Assembly: GCF_016863635.1 (NCBI RefSeq)
Contig: NZ_BOPG01000083.1
Coordinates: forward strand, 1 to 64,000
DNA from: Virgisporangium aurantiacum
GTDB lineage: Bacteria > Actinomycetota > Actinomycetes > Mycobacteriales > Micromonosporaceae
Direction: 5' to 3'
Length of the DNA: 64,000 bases
A program made the position numbers and the translations under genes. Positions 31,383-42,400 of the stretch are shown one piece after another; the stretch's first letter is position 1, and every line of letters starts with the position of its first letter. The notes beneath the pieces are model-generated. The model ran no database searches and was not told the origin of the DNA. It saw nothing but the letters and a program-made list of their open reading frames with translations.

Positions 31383-31775
31383 ATGAAGTACGTGATCATG
31401 ATCCACTCCAACCCGCAGCCCTGGGGTCACCCGACGAGTGACTACCTCGCGGCGCACCAGGCGTTGCCCGCCGACGTCCGCAAGCGGCTCAACGCCGAGT
31501 TCGAGCAGGTGATGACCGAGCTGCACGCCAACGGTGAGCTGCTCGGCGGCGAGGCGCTCGGCGACCCGGCCAACGCCCGCCTGTACCGGTGGCGGGACGG
31601 TGAGCCGCTCGCCAGCGACGGGCCGTACTCGGAGGCGAAGGAGCACCTCGCCGGGTTCTTCCTCATCGACGTCGACAGCCAGGCGCGGGCCGAGGAGGTC
31701 GCCGCCCGGTTCTCCGGGCCGGACGAGACGGTGGAGCTGCGACCGCTGATGTGGCCGGGCGGCGACGACCAGTGA
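31383..31775 (+). CDS. YCII/DGPF-family protein
   Basis: A 130-aa soluble protein of the YCII fold, with MKYVIMIHSNP at the start, the name-giving ASDGPYSEAKEHLAGFFLID and C-terminal VELRPLMWP. These small proteins are the regular partners and targets of ECF42 sigma factors; biochemical role unknown. GGAGAAGCC precedes the ATG. Its TGA overlaps the sigma factor's GTG (GTGA). Confidence 0.85.
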   Translation: MKYVIMIHSNPQPWGHPTSDYLAAHQALPADVRKRLNAEFEQVMTELHANGELLGGEALGDPANARLYRWRDGEPLASDGPYSEAKEHLAGFFLIDVDSQARAEEVAARFSGPDETVELRPLMWPGGDDQ

Positions 31776-32977
31776 CGGGTCAGGTCCTCGACGACGTGTG
31801 GCGTCGGGAGGCGCCGCACGTCCTCGGGGCCCTGCTGCGCCGGTACGGCGATCTCGGTGACTGCGAGGAGGCGCTGCAGGACGCCGCCGAGGCGGCCGCC
31901 GCCCAGTGGCCCGTCGACGGGGTGCCCGACGCGCCGCGGTCATGGCTGATCACCGTCGCCTCCCGCCGGTTGATCGACCGGGCCCGGGCCGACTCGGCCC
32001 GGGCCCGGCGCGAGACGCTGGACGCGGCCCGGCGCCCGGACGCGACGGGGGAGGAGACCACGGACGACACGCTCCGGCTGTTCTTCCTGTGCTGCCATCC
32101 CGCGCTGACGCGACCGTCGCAGGTCGCGCTCTGCCTCCGGTCGGTGGCCGGCCTCGGCGTGGAGCAGATCGCGGCCGCGTACCTCGTCCCGGCCCGCACG
32201 ATGACGCAGCGGCTCACCCGGGCGCGGACGGTGCTGCGCCAGGCGGGCGCGCGGTTCGTCATGCCGTCGGAGGAGGAGCTGCCCGACCGGGTCGCCGCGG
32301 TCATCGACGTGTGCCACCTGGTGTTCACCGAGGGATACACGCGGACGTCGGGCGAGGCGCTCGTCGACGTCGTGCTCGCCGAGGAGGCGATCCGGCTCGT
32401 CCGGCAGCTCCACGCCGCGCTGCCCGACCACGCCGAGGTCGCCGGCGCGCTGGCCCTCATGCTGCTCACCCATGCCCGGTCGCCCGCCCGGGTCGACACC
32501 GCCGGTGACCTCGTGCCGCTCGCCGAGCAGGACCGGTCACGCTGGCGGCGCGACCTGATCGCCGAGGGCGTCGACCTGCTGGAGCGGACCCTGCCCCGTG
32601 GCCACGTGGGCCGGTTCCAGCTGCAGGCCGCGATCGCCGCCGTGCATGCCGAGGCCGCGACGTACGCGGAGACGGACTGGCTGCAGATCAGCGTGCTCTA
32701 CGACATGTTGAGCCGGGTCGCGCCGGGCCCGGCCGTGACGCTGAACCACGCGGTCGCCGTCGCGATGGCGCACGATCCCGCGGCCGGCCTGGCCATGCTC
32801 GAACCGCTGCTGGACGACCCCGCCATGAAACGCCACCACCGGTTGTACGCCGTGCGCGGGCACCTGCTCGACCTCGCCGGCGACGGCGCCGGGGCGACGG
32901 AGCAGTACCGGATCGCCGCCCGGTTGACCGCGAGCCGGCCGGAGCAGCGGTACCTCAACCGGAAACTGGCGCGCTGA
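31772..32977 (+). CDS. ECF42-type RNA polymerase sigma factor with long C-terminal extension
   Basis: A 401-aa sigma factor. Regions 2 and 4 lie in the first ~170 residues (DCEEALQDAAEAAAAQWP; SRRLIDRARADSARARR; VGGLGVEQIAAAYLVPARTM-like segment). The remaining ~230 residues are the helical TPR-like DUF6596 extension typical of group ECF42 (VFTEGYTRTSGE, LLTHARSPARVD, LNHAVAVAMAHDP, LLDLAGDGAGATEQYRIAA). In ECF42 the extension is needed for activity and replaces an anti-sigma factor. It is translationally coupled to the DGPF gene and its last 23 bases overlap the convergent LysR gene. Confidence 0.88.
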   Translation: MTGQVLDDVWRREAPHVLGALLRRYGDLGDCEEALQDAAEAAAAQWPVDGVPDAPRSWLITVASRRLIDRARADSARARRETLDAARRPDATGEETTDDTLRLFFLCCHPALTRPSQVALCLRSVAGLGVEQIAAAYLVPARTMTQRLTRARTVLRQAGARFVMPSEEELPDRVAAVIDVCHLVFTEGYTRTSGEALVDVVLAEEAIRLVRQLHAALPDHAEVAGALALMLLTHARSPARVDTAGDLVPLAEQDRSRWRRDLIAEGVDLLERTLPRGHVGRFQLQAAIAAVHAEAATYAETDWLQISVLYDMLSRVAPGPAVTLNHAVAVAMAHDPAAGLAMLEPLLDDPAMKRHHRLYAVRGHLLDLAGDGAGATEQYRIAARLTASRPEQRYLNRKLAR

Positions 32978-33833
32978 CGGCCCGGAGCTCGCGGACGAGT
33001 TCGCGGACGGCCAGGGACTGGCGGGTCGGGCCGGTGGTGATGTGCACGATCCGGCGGGTCGGCGGGTGGTCGCCCAGCGGCGTGACGGTGACGCGCCGGG
33101 GCGGGTCGGTCAGGGTCAGCCGCGGCAGGATCGCCATGCCGATGCCCTGGGCGACCATCGACAGCACGACCCCGTCGTCGGCGACGTCGAGCGTGGCGGG
33201 CGGCAGCCAGTCCTGGCGGGCCCACCAGGCCCGGGTGTAGGACGAGCAGTTCTCGGGCCAGTCGATCAGGGGCAGGCCGCGCGGGGCCGGATGCCCGGCC
33301 GGGTGCACGAACAGGTACGGCTCGGTCAGCAACTCGCCGGCGAGCAGGCCCTTAGACGGCGTCACGTCGGAGGCGAGCGTGGCGATGGCCACGTCGGCGC
33401 GACCGTCGGCGACCTCGCCAGCGGTGCCCCGGCCGACCTCCGGCACGATCAGCACCTGCGGGCTCAGGCCGGGATACCGCGCGGTGAGCCGCTCCAGCGC
33501 CGCAGGCAGCAGGTGGATGGCGGCGCTGCGGAACGCCGCGATGCGCAGCGGCCCCGTCGTCGTGCCGGCGGCCGCGTCGCGCGCCTCGGTGTGCAGCAGG
33601 TCGAACTGGCGCAGGATCTGCCGGGCGTGGACCAGCACGCGCCGGCCCGCCGGGGTCGGCCGCGCACCGGCACGACCCCGCTCGAACAGGACCACGCCCA
33701 CCCGACGCTCGGCGGAGCGCACCGCGTGGGAGACCGCCGACTGGGTCAGCCCCAACTCGCCGGCAGCCCCGGTGAACGTGCCGGCGCGCTCGACGGCGAG
33801 CAGCAGGCGCAGGTCCTGCGGGGTCAGCTCCAT
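32955..33833 (-). CDS. LysR-family transcriptional regulator
   Basis: A 292-aa regulator with the N-terminal LysR helix-turn-helix (AGTFTGAAGELGLTQSAVSH, then ERRVGVVLFERGR) and an effector-binding domain from about residue 90 (PLRIAAFRSAAIHLLPAAL). The ATG at 33833 is preceded at six bases by TAGGGT, a leaderless promoter. It is divergent from an MDR-family oxidoreductase, and a 17-base palindrome between them is a suitable binding site, so it probably controls that gene and itself. Its 3' end overlaps the convergent sigma gene. Confidence 0.87.
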   Translation of the reverse strand: MELTPQDLRLLLAVERAGTFTGAAGELGLTQSAVSHAVRSAERRVGVVLFERGRAGARPTPAGRRVLVHARQILRQFDLLHTEARDAAAGTTTGPLRIAAFRSAAIHLLPAALERLTARYPGLSPQVLIVPEVGRGTAGEVADGRADVAIATLASDVTPSKGLLAGELLTEPYLFVHPAGHPAPRGLPLIDWPENCSSYTRAWWARQDWLPPATLDVADDGVVLSMVAQGIGMAILPRLTLTDPPRRVTVTPLGDHPPTRRIVHITTGPTRQSLAVRELVRELRAVSAPVSG

Positions 33834-33839
33834 CGCGTC

Positions 33840-33867
33840 ACCCTACGGTCCATGAGCGCCGTTCATG
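33840..33867. promoter_or_regulatory. LysR -10 box and LysR-type operator
   Basis: ACCCTA at 33840-33845 is TAGGGT on the minus strand, six bases from the regulator's ATG. CATGAGCGCCGTTCATG at 33851-33867 is a palindrome with five-base arms CATGA/TCATG and contains a T-N11-A core. It overlaps the expected -35 of the regulator, fitting autorepression and activation of the divergent oxidoreductase. Confidence 0.55.
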
Positions 33868-33969
33868 GCTGCCGGCGATCGATCGACGCGGGCGTCTGCC
33901 CGTGGGTTTCCTCACGTGTCACGGTGCTCACGCAGCGATCGTCGTCGCGTCAAGGAGTCAGGAGATCCC

Positions 33970-34966
<997 letters not shown>

Positions 34967-34974
<8 letters not shown>

Positions 34975-35998
34975 CTTCGATGACGACCTTTCCGAACGGG
35001 TTGGTCGACTCGTAGTGGCGGAACGCGGCGGCGGCGTCCTCGAACGGGAAGATCCGGTCGATGACCGGGCGGAGCCGGTGCGCGGTCACCACGTCCATGA
35101 GCTCGGTGAACTGGGCGCGGCTGCCGACCGCCAGGGCCCGCACCGTCGCGGCGACGCCGAACACCAGGCGCGGGTCGAGCGGCGCCCAGGTGCCGGAGAC
35201 CGACCCGACGAACGCCACGTGTCCGTTGATGGCGAGGGACTTCAGCGACCGCTCCAGCGTCCCGGCGGTGTCGACGACCCGGTCGACCCCGCGTCCACCG
35301 GTGACGTCGCGGACCGCGGCGTCCCAGTCGGGATCGGTCCGGTAGTTGACGACGTGGTCGGCGCCGAGGTCGCGGAGGCGCTGTTCCTTCTCGGTCCGGC
35401 CGGTCGTGGCGATCACCCGGGCACCGAGAACCGTGGCCAGTTGCACCGCGAACAGCGAGACGCCGCCGGAGCCGGTGGTCAGCACGGTGTCCCCGGGCCG
35501 GACCCCGACGCCGTCCCCGGTCAACGCGTTCCACGCCGTGACGGCGGCGCACGGGAGCGTCGCCGCCTCGGCGTAGGAAAGATGCTCGGGGACGGGGACC
35601 AGGGCCTGCTCGGGGAGGACGGCCAGTTCGGTGAGCAGGCCGTCGAGCGAGCCGCCCAGTTGCGGCAGGCGCGACGCGTCCAGCGGTCCGTCCTGCCAGT
35701 GCGGGAACAGCGTGGCGGTGACCCGGTCGCCCGGCCGCACGCCCCGGACACCGGGCCCGACGGCGACGACCTGCCCGGCGCCGTCGGAGACCGGGATGAC
35801 GTCGGGCTTGACCGGCAGCACGTACTGCCCGCGCAGCACCAGCAGTTCGCGGAAGCTGAGCGAGACGGCGCGCACCGCGACCGCGACCTCGCCCGGGCCG
35901 GGCGGGCGCGGTTCGTGGGTGCGCACGGACAGGCCGTCGATGCCGTCACCGCTGTTGACGTGGTAGCTCCGCACGGACGCGGGCAGCGTCGCCGTCAT
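34967..35998 (-). CDS. Zinc-type alcohol dehydrogenase family protein (quinone-oxidoreductase-like)
   Basis: A 343-aa MDR-family protein. It has VSLSFRELLVLRGQYVLP, PVSDGAGQVVAVGPGVRGV, the cofactor loop TTGSGGVSLFAVQLATVLG and RIFPFEDAAAAFRHYES at the end. The catalytic zinc ligands (Cys and His of GHE) are replaced by SD-GAG, so it is likely zinc-independent. GGAGG stands six bases before ATG 35998. It is paired convergently with another MDR oxidoreductase but not similar enough to be a recent duplicate. Confidence 0.84.
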
Positions 35999-36098
35999 CT
36001 CGATCCTCCGCAGTCGTGGTCGTTTCTCAGCGACCACGACTGTGCTCGGCCGCCCGCGCCGCGACAATTCCCCGGAGGGAATCACCGACCCGCCGGCC

Positions 36099-38003
36099 TC
36101 AGGCCCTGATCCGGTAGGCGCGGACGAGGGTCTGGGTCACCGTGGTTCCCGCGGCGTCCCTGGCGGTCGCCCGTAACGACGCGAACCCGGCGCCGGCGGG
36201 ATGCCGGACCGTGCCGGTCCAGCCGCCCGACGCGGGCCGGACCGGCACCGCCGACCAGGTCGCGCCGTCGTCGTAGGAGATCTCCACGGTCAGGCCGACG
36301 ATCCGCGCCGCGGGTGCGCCGGGCTGGCTCTCGACGGCGACCGGCAGGTCGAAGCCGCGGTTCGCCGGCGCGGCGTTGTCGGCGTCGAGCGCGGGGGTGA
36401 ACCGGACCGCCGGGAGCGGTAGCCGGACCGGGGCCGTCCCGTCGGTGTGACCGGACCGGAACGTCCACGCCGCGCTGACCCGGGTGGTCAGGTCGTCGGT
36501 GCTGCGGGTGTCGGCGACCTCCAGGCGGTAGCCGGCGGGTTCCGCCGGCACGGTGAACGATCCACCGCCGGACGCGGGGAACTCGCCGACCAGCTCACCG
36601 TCGCGGTAGAGCGCGGAACGGGACTCGTCGGTCGGCACGAACGACCCGGCGTGCCCGGCCCGGTCGCCGTAGAGCGGGAGGCCGACGTCGATCCGGTCGC
36701 CCTGGCGGCTCGCCCACTGCCACGCCGCCTCGCCCTCCTGCCCGAACGCCGGGCCGGTCGGGCCGGCGTTCCACTGGTCCCGGTAGGTGCGACCCGGGCG
36801 GTAGGCGGTCGGCTGCTGGTACAGGCGCTTCTGCGACCGGAAGGCGCCGCTCGCGTCCGTGACGCCCGTCCACTGCTGCTCCGACCAGCGCACGCCGGCC
36901 TGGACGTACTCCACCCGCGAGCCGGGCAGCGTGGTCGGGACGGACAGCGCGCTGGTGCCGGCCGGCTTCGGGGAGACGGCCGGGAACATCAGGTGCCGGG
37001 CGGACTGCTTCGGCCCGGAGGCGGCGAACTGCTGGTGGACGGTCGCGAAGTCGCCGGGCCGGTAGGCGCGGGTGAACCCGCCGGGCAGCCGGCCGGGGAA
37101 CGTCTCCGCCACGCTGTACAGGTAGGGGCTGTCGGTGAAGTCGCCCGTGCCGTCGGGCTTCCCCCACTGCGCCGCCACGCTGCCGACCAACTCGCCCGGG
37201 GCCGCCGGCGGGCCGACCTGCCCGATCCGGACGGGCGCCTCCTCGTCGCCGGTCAGGTACATGCCCGCCGGCCAGGTCTGGGTGGTCGGGTAGAAGCTGT
37301 AGCCGACGTCGACGAAGCCGGCCCGCGCGGACGGTTCGGGCACGGTCAGCGTGACCGCCCCCGCGACCCGGGCGTCCAGCGTGACGGTGAGATCCCCGGT
37401 CAGGTCGACCACGGGCTGCACCAGCAGGGTGGTGTTCGGCCCGGAGCCGAGGTAGGCGCCCAGGTTGTAGCGGCCCGCGGGCAGCTTGACGGTGGAGGTG
37501 CCGTCCGGGTTCACGGCGGGCCACTCCGCCATGGCGTTGTCCCAACCGGACACGACGGCGACCGCGTCCTGGGTCGGCGCACCGGTGAGGTCCAGGTAGC
37601 GGATGGTCAGCTGGTGGGTCTCCCCGCCGACGCGCGGCGCGACCGTCGGGACCCGGGTGGTGGCGATCTCGAACCGGGTGCGGTCGACCGTGCCGTCCCG
37701 GAAGCGCGCCAGCGTGTCGCGGGGGACGACGTACGTGCCGGCACCGGTGCGCACGACCGCGAACCGCATGCCGGTGCGGCCGGGGCCGGGGCGCACGGAC
37801 AGGTTCGTCCCGTCCGGGGCGGCGACCGTGACGCGGTCGCCGGTTCCCAGCGTCACCGTGTGCGGCCCGGCGGCCCCGGACGCGGGCGCGGGTACGCCCG
37901 GGCGCGGCGGTGCCGTGGTGGCCTCGCTGTCGTGGGTCGTCACCACGGTGAGCGTCACGCCGGTCGCGACCACCGCGGCCAGCAGGATGAGTTTCTTGAT
38001 CAA
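36099..38003 (-). CDS. Secreted protein resembling subtilase accessory regions, protease domain absent
   Basis: A 634-aa exported protein. TTG 38003 (LIKKLILLAAVVATGVTLTVV) is preferred because AAGGA stands seven bases upstream and it gives a normal signal peptide. Residues about 50-130 (HTVTLGTGDRVTVAAPDG, GTYVVPRDTLARFRDG, VDRTRFEI) look like the region before the catalytic domain in actinobacterial S8 peptidases, but the text then continues directly into the beta-rich C-terminal region (HQLTIRYLDLTGAPTQDAV). No Asp-His-Ser subtilase motifs occur. It may be a non-catalytic paralogue, binding protein or inhibitor. It is divergent from the secreted esterase. Confidence 0.65.
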   Translation of the reverse strand: MIKKLILLAAVVATGVTLTVVTTHDSEATTAPPRPGVPAPASGAAGPHTVTLGTGDRVTVAAPDGTNLSVRPGPGRTGMRFAVVRTGAGTYVVPRDTLARFRDGTVDRTRFEIATTRVPTVAPRVGGETHQLTIRYLDLTGAPTQDAVAVVSGWDNAMAEWPAVNPDGTSTVKLPAGRYNLGAYLGSGPNTTLLVQPVVDLTGDLTVTLDARVAGAVTLTVPEPSARAGFVDVGYSFYPTTQTWPAGMYLTGDEEAPVRIGQVGPPAAPGELVGSVAAQWGKPDGTGDFTDSPYLYSVAETFPGRLPGGFTRAYRPGDFATVHQQFAASGPKQSARHLMFPAVSPKPAGTSALSVPTTLPGSRVEYVQAGVRWSEQQWTGVTDASGAFRSQKRLYQQPTAYRPGRTYRDQWNAGPTGPAFGQEGEAAWQWASRQGDRIDVGLPLYGDRAGHAGSFVPTDESRSALYRDGELVGEFPASGGGSFTVPAEPAGYRLEVADTRSTDDLTTRVSAAWTFRSGHTDGTAPVRLPLPAVRFTPALDADNAAPANRGFDLPVAVESQPGAPAARIVGLTVEISYDDGATWSAVPVRPASGGWTGTVRHPAGAGFASLRATARDAAGTTVTQTLVRAYRIRA

Positions 38004-38139
38004 GGTCTGGTCCTTCTCGGGAAGGTGGGCCGTCGACAGGTAATGACGGCGGAGCCGCATTCCTTACCGCCGATGGCTCACATCGTCCGAGATCGATATA
38101 GTTCGGATGACGATCCAACAAAAGCCCGGAGAGTGGACC

Positions 38140-39333
38140 ATGAAGCGACGCACCCTGGCCTCGATCCCCGCGCTGGCGGCGCTCGCACCGGCGGTAGCTG
38201 GGCGAACGTCGGCGGTGCCGCGGGAGCCGCGACCGCCGGTCGACCCGCCGATCGAGTCGCCGTCGGTCCTCGAGGGCAACCTGCCGGCGTTCTACGAGCG
38301 GGTCAAGGCCGGGCTGCGGTACCCGCTGGCGTGGGGAAACGCGCCGGTGCGCGACTTCCGCGCGTGGCGGCGGCTGGCCCGGGCCAGGGTCGAGGAACTG
38401 CTGTGCCAGCCGCCCGACACCATGCCGCTGCGGCCCGAGATCGTCGACGAGGTGCCGGCCGAGGGATATGTGCAGCGGCGGCTGCTGTTCAACGTCACCG
38501 AGAACAGCCGCGTGCGGGCGACGATGCTCGTACCCGACGGAGCCGGACCTTTTCCCGGTGTCCTGCTGCTGCACGACCACGGGTCGAAGTTCGACATCGG
38601 CAAGGAGAAGCTGATCCGGCCGTGGTACGACGAGACCCGGCTGGCGTCGGCGCAGGCCTGGTCGACGCGGTACTTCAGCGACCGGTTCGTCGGCAACGAA
38701 CTCGCCGCGCGCGGGTACGCCGTGCTCGCCGTCGACGCGCTGGGCTGGGGCGACCGGGCCGGCATCAGCTACGAGACGCAGCAGGCCCTGGCCGCCAACT
38801 TCTTCAACCTCGGCTCGTCGCTGGCCGGTCTCGTGGCCCACGAGGACGTGCGCGCCGCCGCGCTGCTGGCCCGGCTGCCCGAGGTCGACCGGCACCGGGT
38901 CGCCGCGGTCGGCTTCTCGATGGGCGCCTACCGCGCCTGGCAGGTGGCGGCGTTGTCCGACGACATCGCGGCGGCCGCGTCGGCGTGCTGGATGACCACG
39001 CTGAAGGACATGATGGTGCCCGGCAACAACACGCTGCGCGGGCAGTCGGCGTACTACCTGCTGCACCCGGGCCTGTACCGGTACCTCGACATCCCCGACG
39101 TGGCCAGCATCGCGGCGCCGAAGCCCGCCCTGTTCTTCGACGGCGAACTGGACCCGCTGTTCACGCCCGCCGGCGTGACCGGCGCGTTCGCCCGGATGCG
39201 CACGGTGTGGGAGTCGCAGCGGGCCGGCGACCGGCTGACGACGAAGGTGTGGCCGGGCCTCGGGCACGTGTTCGTCCGCGAGATGCAGGACGAGGTCTTC
39301 ACCTGGCTCGACACGGTCCTCACGCGCCGGTAG
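38140..39333 (+). CDS. Secreted alpha/beta hydrolase (dienelactone hydrolase/acetyl-xylan esterase-like)
   Basis: A 397-aa protein. ATG 38140 (GGAG nine bases upstream) gives MKRRTLASIPALAALAPAVAG, a signal peptide with basic start. The hydrolase core has LLLHDHGSKFD, AVDALGWGDRAG, the nucleophile elbow VGFSMGAYRAW, acid in FFDGELDPLF and the final His in GLGHVFVREM. Large N-terminal extension and W-rich motif AWSTRYFSD are typical for the subgroup of acetyl-xylan esterase or cephalosporin deacetylase-like enzymes. Substrate unknown; extracellular ester removal from plant polysaccharides is inferred. Confidence 0.8.
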   Translation: MKRRTLASIPALAALAPAVAGRTSAVPREPRPPVDPPIESPSVLEGNLPAFYERVKAGLRYPLAWGNAPVRDFRAWRRLARARVEELLCQPPDTMPLRPEIVDEVPAEGYVQRRLLFNVTENSRVRATMLVPDGAGPFPGVLLLHDHGSKFDIGKEKLIRPWYDETRLASAQAWSTRYFSDRFVGNELAARGYAVLAVDALGWGDRAGISYETQQALAANFFNLGSSLAGLVAHEDVRAAALLARLPEVDRHRVAAVGFSMGAYRAWQVAALSDDIAAAASACWMTTLKDMMVPGNNTLRGQSAYYLLHPGLYRYLDIPDVASIAAPKPALFFDGELDPLFTPAGVTGAFARMRTVWESQRAGDRLTTKVWPGLGHVFVREMQDEVFTWLDTVLTRR

Positions 39334-39435
39334 GCAGGGCGCAAGGCTTCTGTCGCCTTGCCGCCGACGGGAGCGGGCGCCGGCCCGGACGCGCTATCAA
39401 CAAGGCGTACGGGGAACACGGAAGCGGGTCTCGGC

Positions 39436-42400
39436 ATGACACCCCGGACCATCGGCCAGCTGATGCTCGGGTTCCGGCTCCGGGCCGGCATCACCCAGCG
39501 CGACCTGGCGCGCGCCGCGTCGGTGAGCGTCCGGACGGTGCGCGACATCGAACAGGACCGGGTGGCGCGGCCGCGGGCGCCGTCGGTGCGCCGGCTGGCC
39601 GCGGCGTTGGGGCTGCGGGACGCCGATCGGGGCCGCCTGCTCGCGTTACTGGGTGGGCGGACCGACGGCCCGGCGCTGGTGTCGGTCGGCGTGCTGGGGC
39701 CGCTGGCCGTCGTGCGGGACGGGGAGCCGGTCACGGTCGGCGCGCCCAAGCTCCGGTGCCTCCTGGCGCTGCTGGCGATCCAGCCGGGCCTGGTGGTGAC
39801 CCGCGATCAGCTCGTCGACGCGTTGTGGCCGGCCGGGCCGCCGAAGACGTCCGCCGATCTGATCCAGGGGTACCTCGCGAGCCTGCGTGCGGTCCTCGAC
39901 CCCGACCGCCCGCGCGACGAGGCGGGGCGGCTGGTCCGGTCCGGGGCCGGCTACATCCTCCGGCTGGCCGGCGACGAGCTCGACCTGCTGCGCTTCGACG
40001 ATCTGGTGGCCCGGGCCGGGTCCGGCGGCGGGCCGGAGGCGGCGTTCGACCGGCTGGGGGAGGCCCTCGACGTCTGGCGCGGGCCGGTGCTGGCCGACCT
40101 CGACGCCGGGCTGCGCCAGCTGCCGCCCGCCGTGGCGATCGCCGGCCGCCGGTTGGCCGCGACGCTGCGGTTCGCCGATCTCGCGACCGCGCTCGGCCGG
40201 CACGAGGCGGCGGTCTCGCGGCTGCGGGCGGTGGTCGGTGACGAGCCGTGGCACGAGGGCCTGCACGCCCGGCTGATGCTCGCGCTGGCCCGGTCCGGCC
40301 AGCAGGCGGCGGCGCTCGCGCAGTTCGCCGACCTGCGCGCCCGGCTGGTCGACGAGTTCGGGGTGGAGCCGGGGCCGGAGATCGCCGCGGCGCACCTGCG
40401 GGTGCTGCGGCAGGATCTCGGGGACCCGCACCGGAGCGCGAGCGGCGGTAGAGCGGGCGACAGTAGAGCGGGCGACAGTAGAGCGGGCGGCGAGGACACG
40501 AGCCGCGCGGAGCCGGCCGCCGTACGGCCGGCGCAACTGCCGGCGGACGTCGCCGCGTTCACCGGCCGCGCCGCCCAGCTGCGCCACCTGGACACGCTGG
40601 TCCGCGACCGGCCGCCGGCCCGGGCCACGGCGATGGTGATCTCGGCGATCGCCGGTACGGCGGGGGTGGGCAAGACCTCGCTCGCCGTCCACTGGGCGCA
40701 CCGCGTGCGCGGGCACTTCCCGGACGGGCAGCTCTACATCAACCTGCACGGCCACGATTCCGGGTCGCGGCCGCCGCTGCGGCCGGTGGACGCGCTGGCC
40801 CGCGTGCTGCCGGCGCTGGGCGTGCCGGCCGAACAGATCCCGGTGGACGTCGAGGCGGCCGCCGGCGTCTACCGGAGCCTGCTCGCCGACCGGCGGATGC
40901 TCGTGCTGCTCGACAACGCCCGCGACGCCGACCAGGTGCGTCCGCTGCTGCCCGGCAGCCCCGGGTGCCTGGTGCTGGTCACCAGCCGGGACCGGATGAC
41001 CGGGCTGGTCGCGCACGAGGGGATCGACCGCCTCACGCTCGACGTGCTCACGCCGGAGGAGGCCGCGGCGCTGATGGTCCGGCTCCTCGGCCGGCGCCGG
41101 GTGCACGCCGAGCCCGCCGCCGCCGTGGCCCTCGCCGAGGCGTGCGCCCGGCTGCCGCTGGCGCTGCGGGTGGCGATGGCCAACCTACTCAACCACCCGC
41201 GGGTCGGCATCGCGGAGTACCTCACCCGGCTGCAGGGCGACAACCGGCTGGCCGCGTTCGAGTCGGACGGCGACTACCGGGCCGCGGTCCGCGCCGCGTT
41301 CGAGGTGTCGTACCGGACGCTGCCGCCGGCCGCGCGGCGGCTGTTCCGGCTGCTCAGCCTGGTGCCCGGCCCGGAGGTGTCGCCGGCCGCGGCCGCCGCG
41401 CTGCTGCCGGCGCCGAGCGGGGACGCCGAGGCGCTGCTGGACCGGCTGGCCGCCGCGCACCTGCTCGCCGAGCACACCCCGGGCCGGTTCGCGTTCCACG
41501 ACCTGCTGCGGTCGTACGCCGGTGAGCGGGCGCGGGCGGAGGATGGCGCGGAGGAGCTGGCGCGGGCGGCCGACCGGCTGTTCGGCTTCTACCTGCGGGC
41601 CGTCGACGCGGCGGCGCGGCGGCTGAACCCGGAGAAGCTGCGGCTGCCGGTGCCCGCCGGTCCGTCGGCCATCTCCTTCGACGACCACCGCGACGCGCTC
41701 GCCTGGCTGGACGGGGAGCGGCCCAACCTGGTCGCCGCGGTCATCCAGGCGGCGGCGCGCGGTCCGCGGCCGGCCGCCTGGCTGCTCGGTGACGCGCTGC
41801 GCGGGTACTTCCAGATCCGCCTGCACGCCGTCGACTGGCTCACGGTGGCCGACGCCGGCGCGACGGCCGCCCTGGCCGAGGGCGACGCGCGGGCCCGCGC
41901 CGCCGCGGAGATCAACCTCGCCGACGCCAACCTGCTGCGCAGCACCTACGAGACGGCGATCGGCCACTACCACCATGCGCTGGCGTACAGCCGCGAGGGC
42001 GGCTGGGTGCAGGCGGAGGCCGCGGTGCTGGGCAACCTCGGCAACGCGTACCTGCGGTCGGGGCAGCTCGTGAAGGCGCTCGACGCGCACCGCCGGGCGC
42101 TGGCCATCAACCGCCGGTCGGGCTGGGTGGCCGGACAGGCGGCCAACCTGGGCAACCTGGGCATCGAGCACGCCGAGCTGGGGCACCTGGCCGTGGCCGC
42201 CGACCACAACCTGCGGGCGCTGGACCTGTACCGGAAGATCGGGTCCCGCAGCGGCGAGGCGCACACGCTGGCGAACCTGGGCGAGACCCACCACTGGCTC
42301 GGCCGGCTCGACGACGCGCTGGGCTGGCTGACCCGGGCGCTCGCCCTGCACCGCGAGCTCGGCGACGAGGGCAACGCCGGCGACACGCTCCGCGCCCTCG

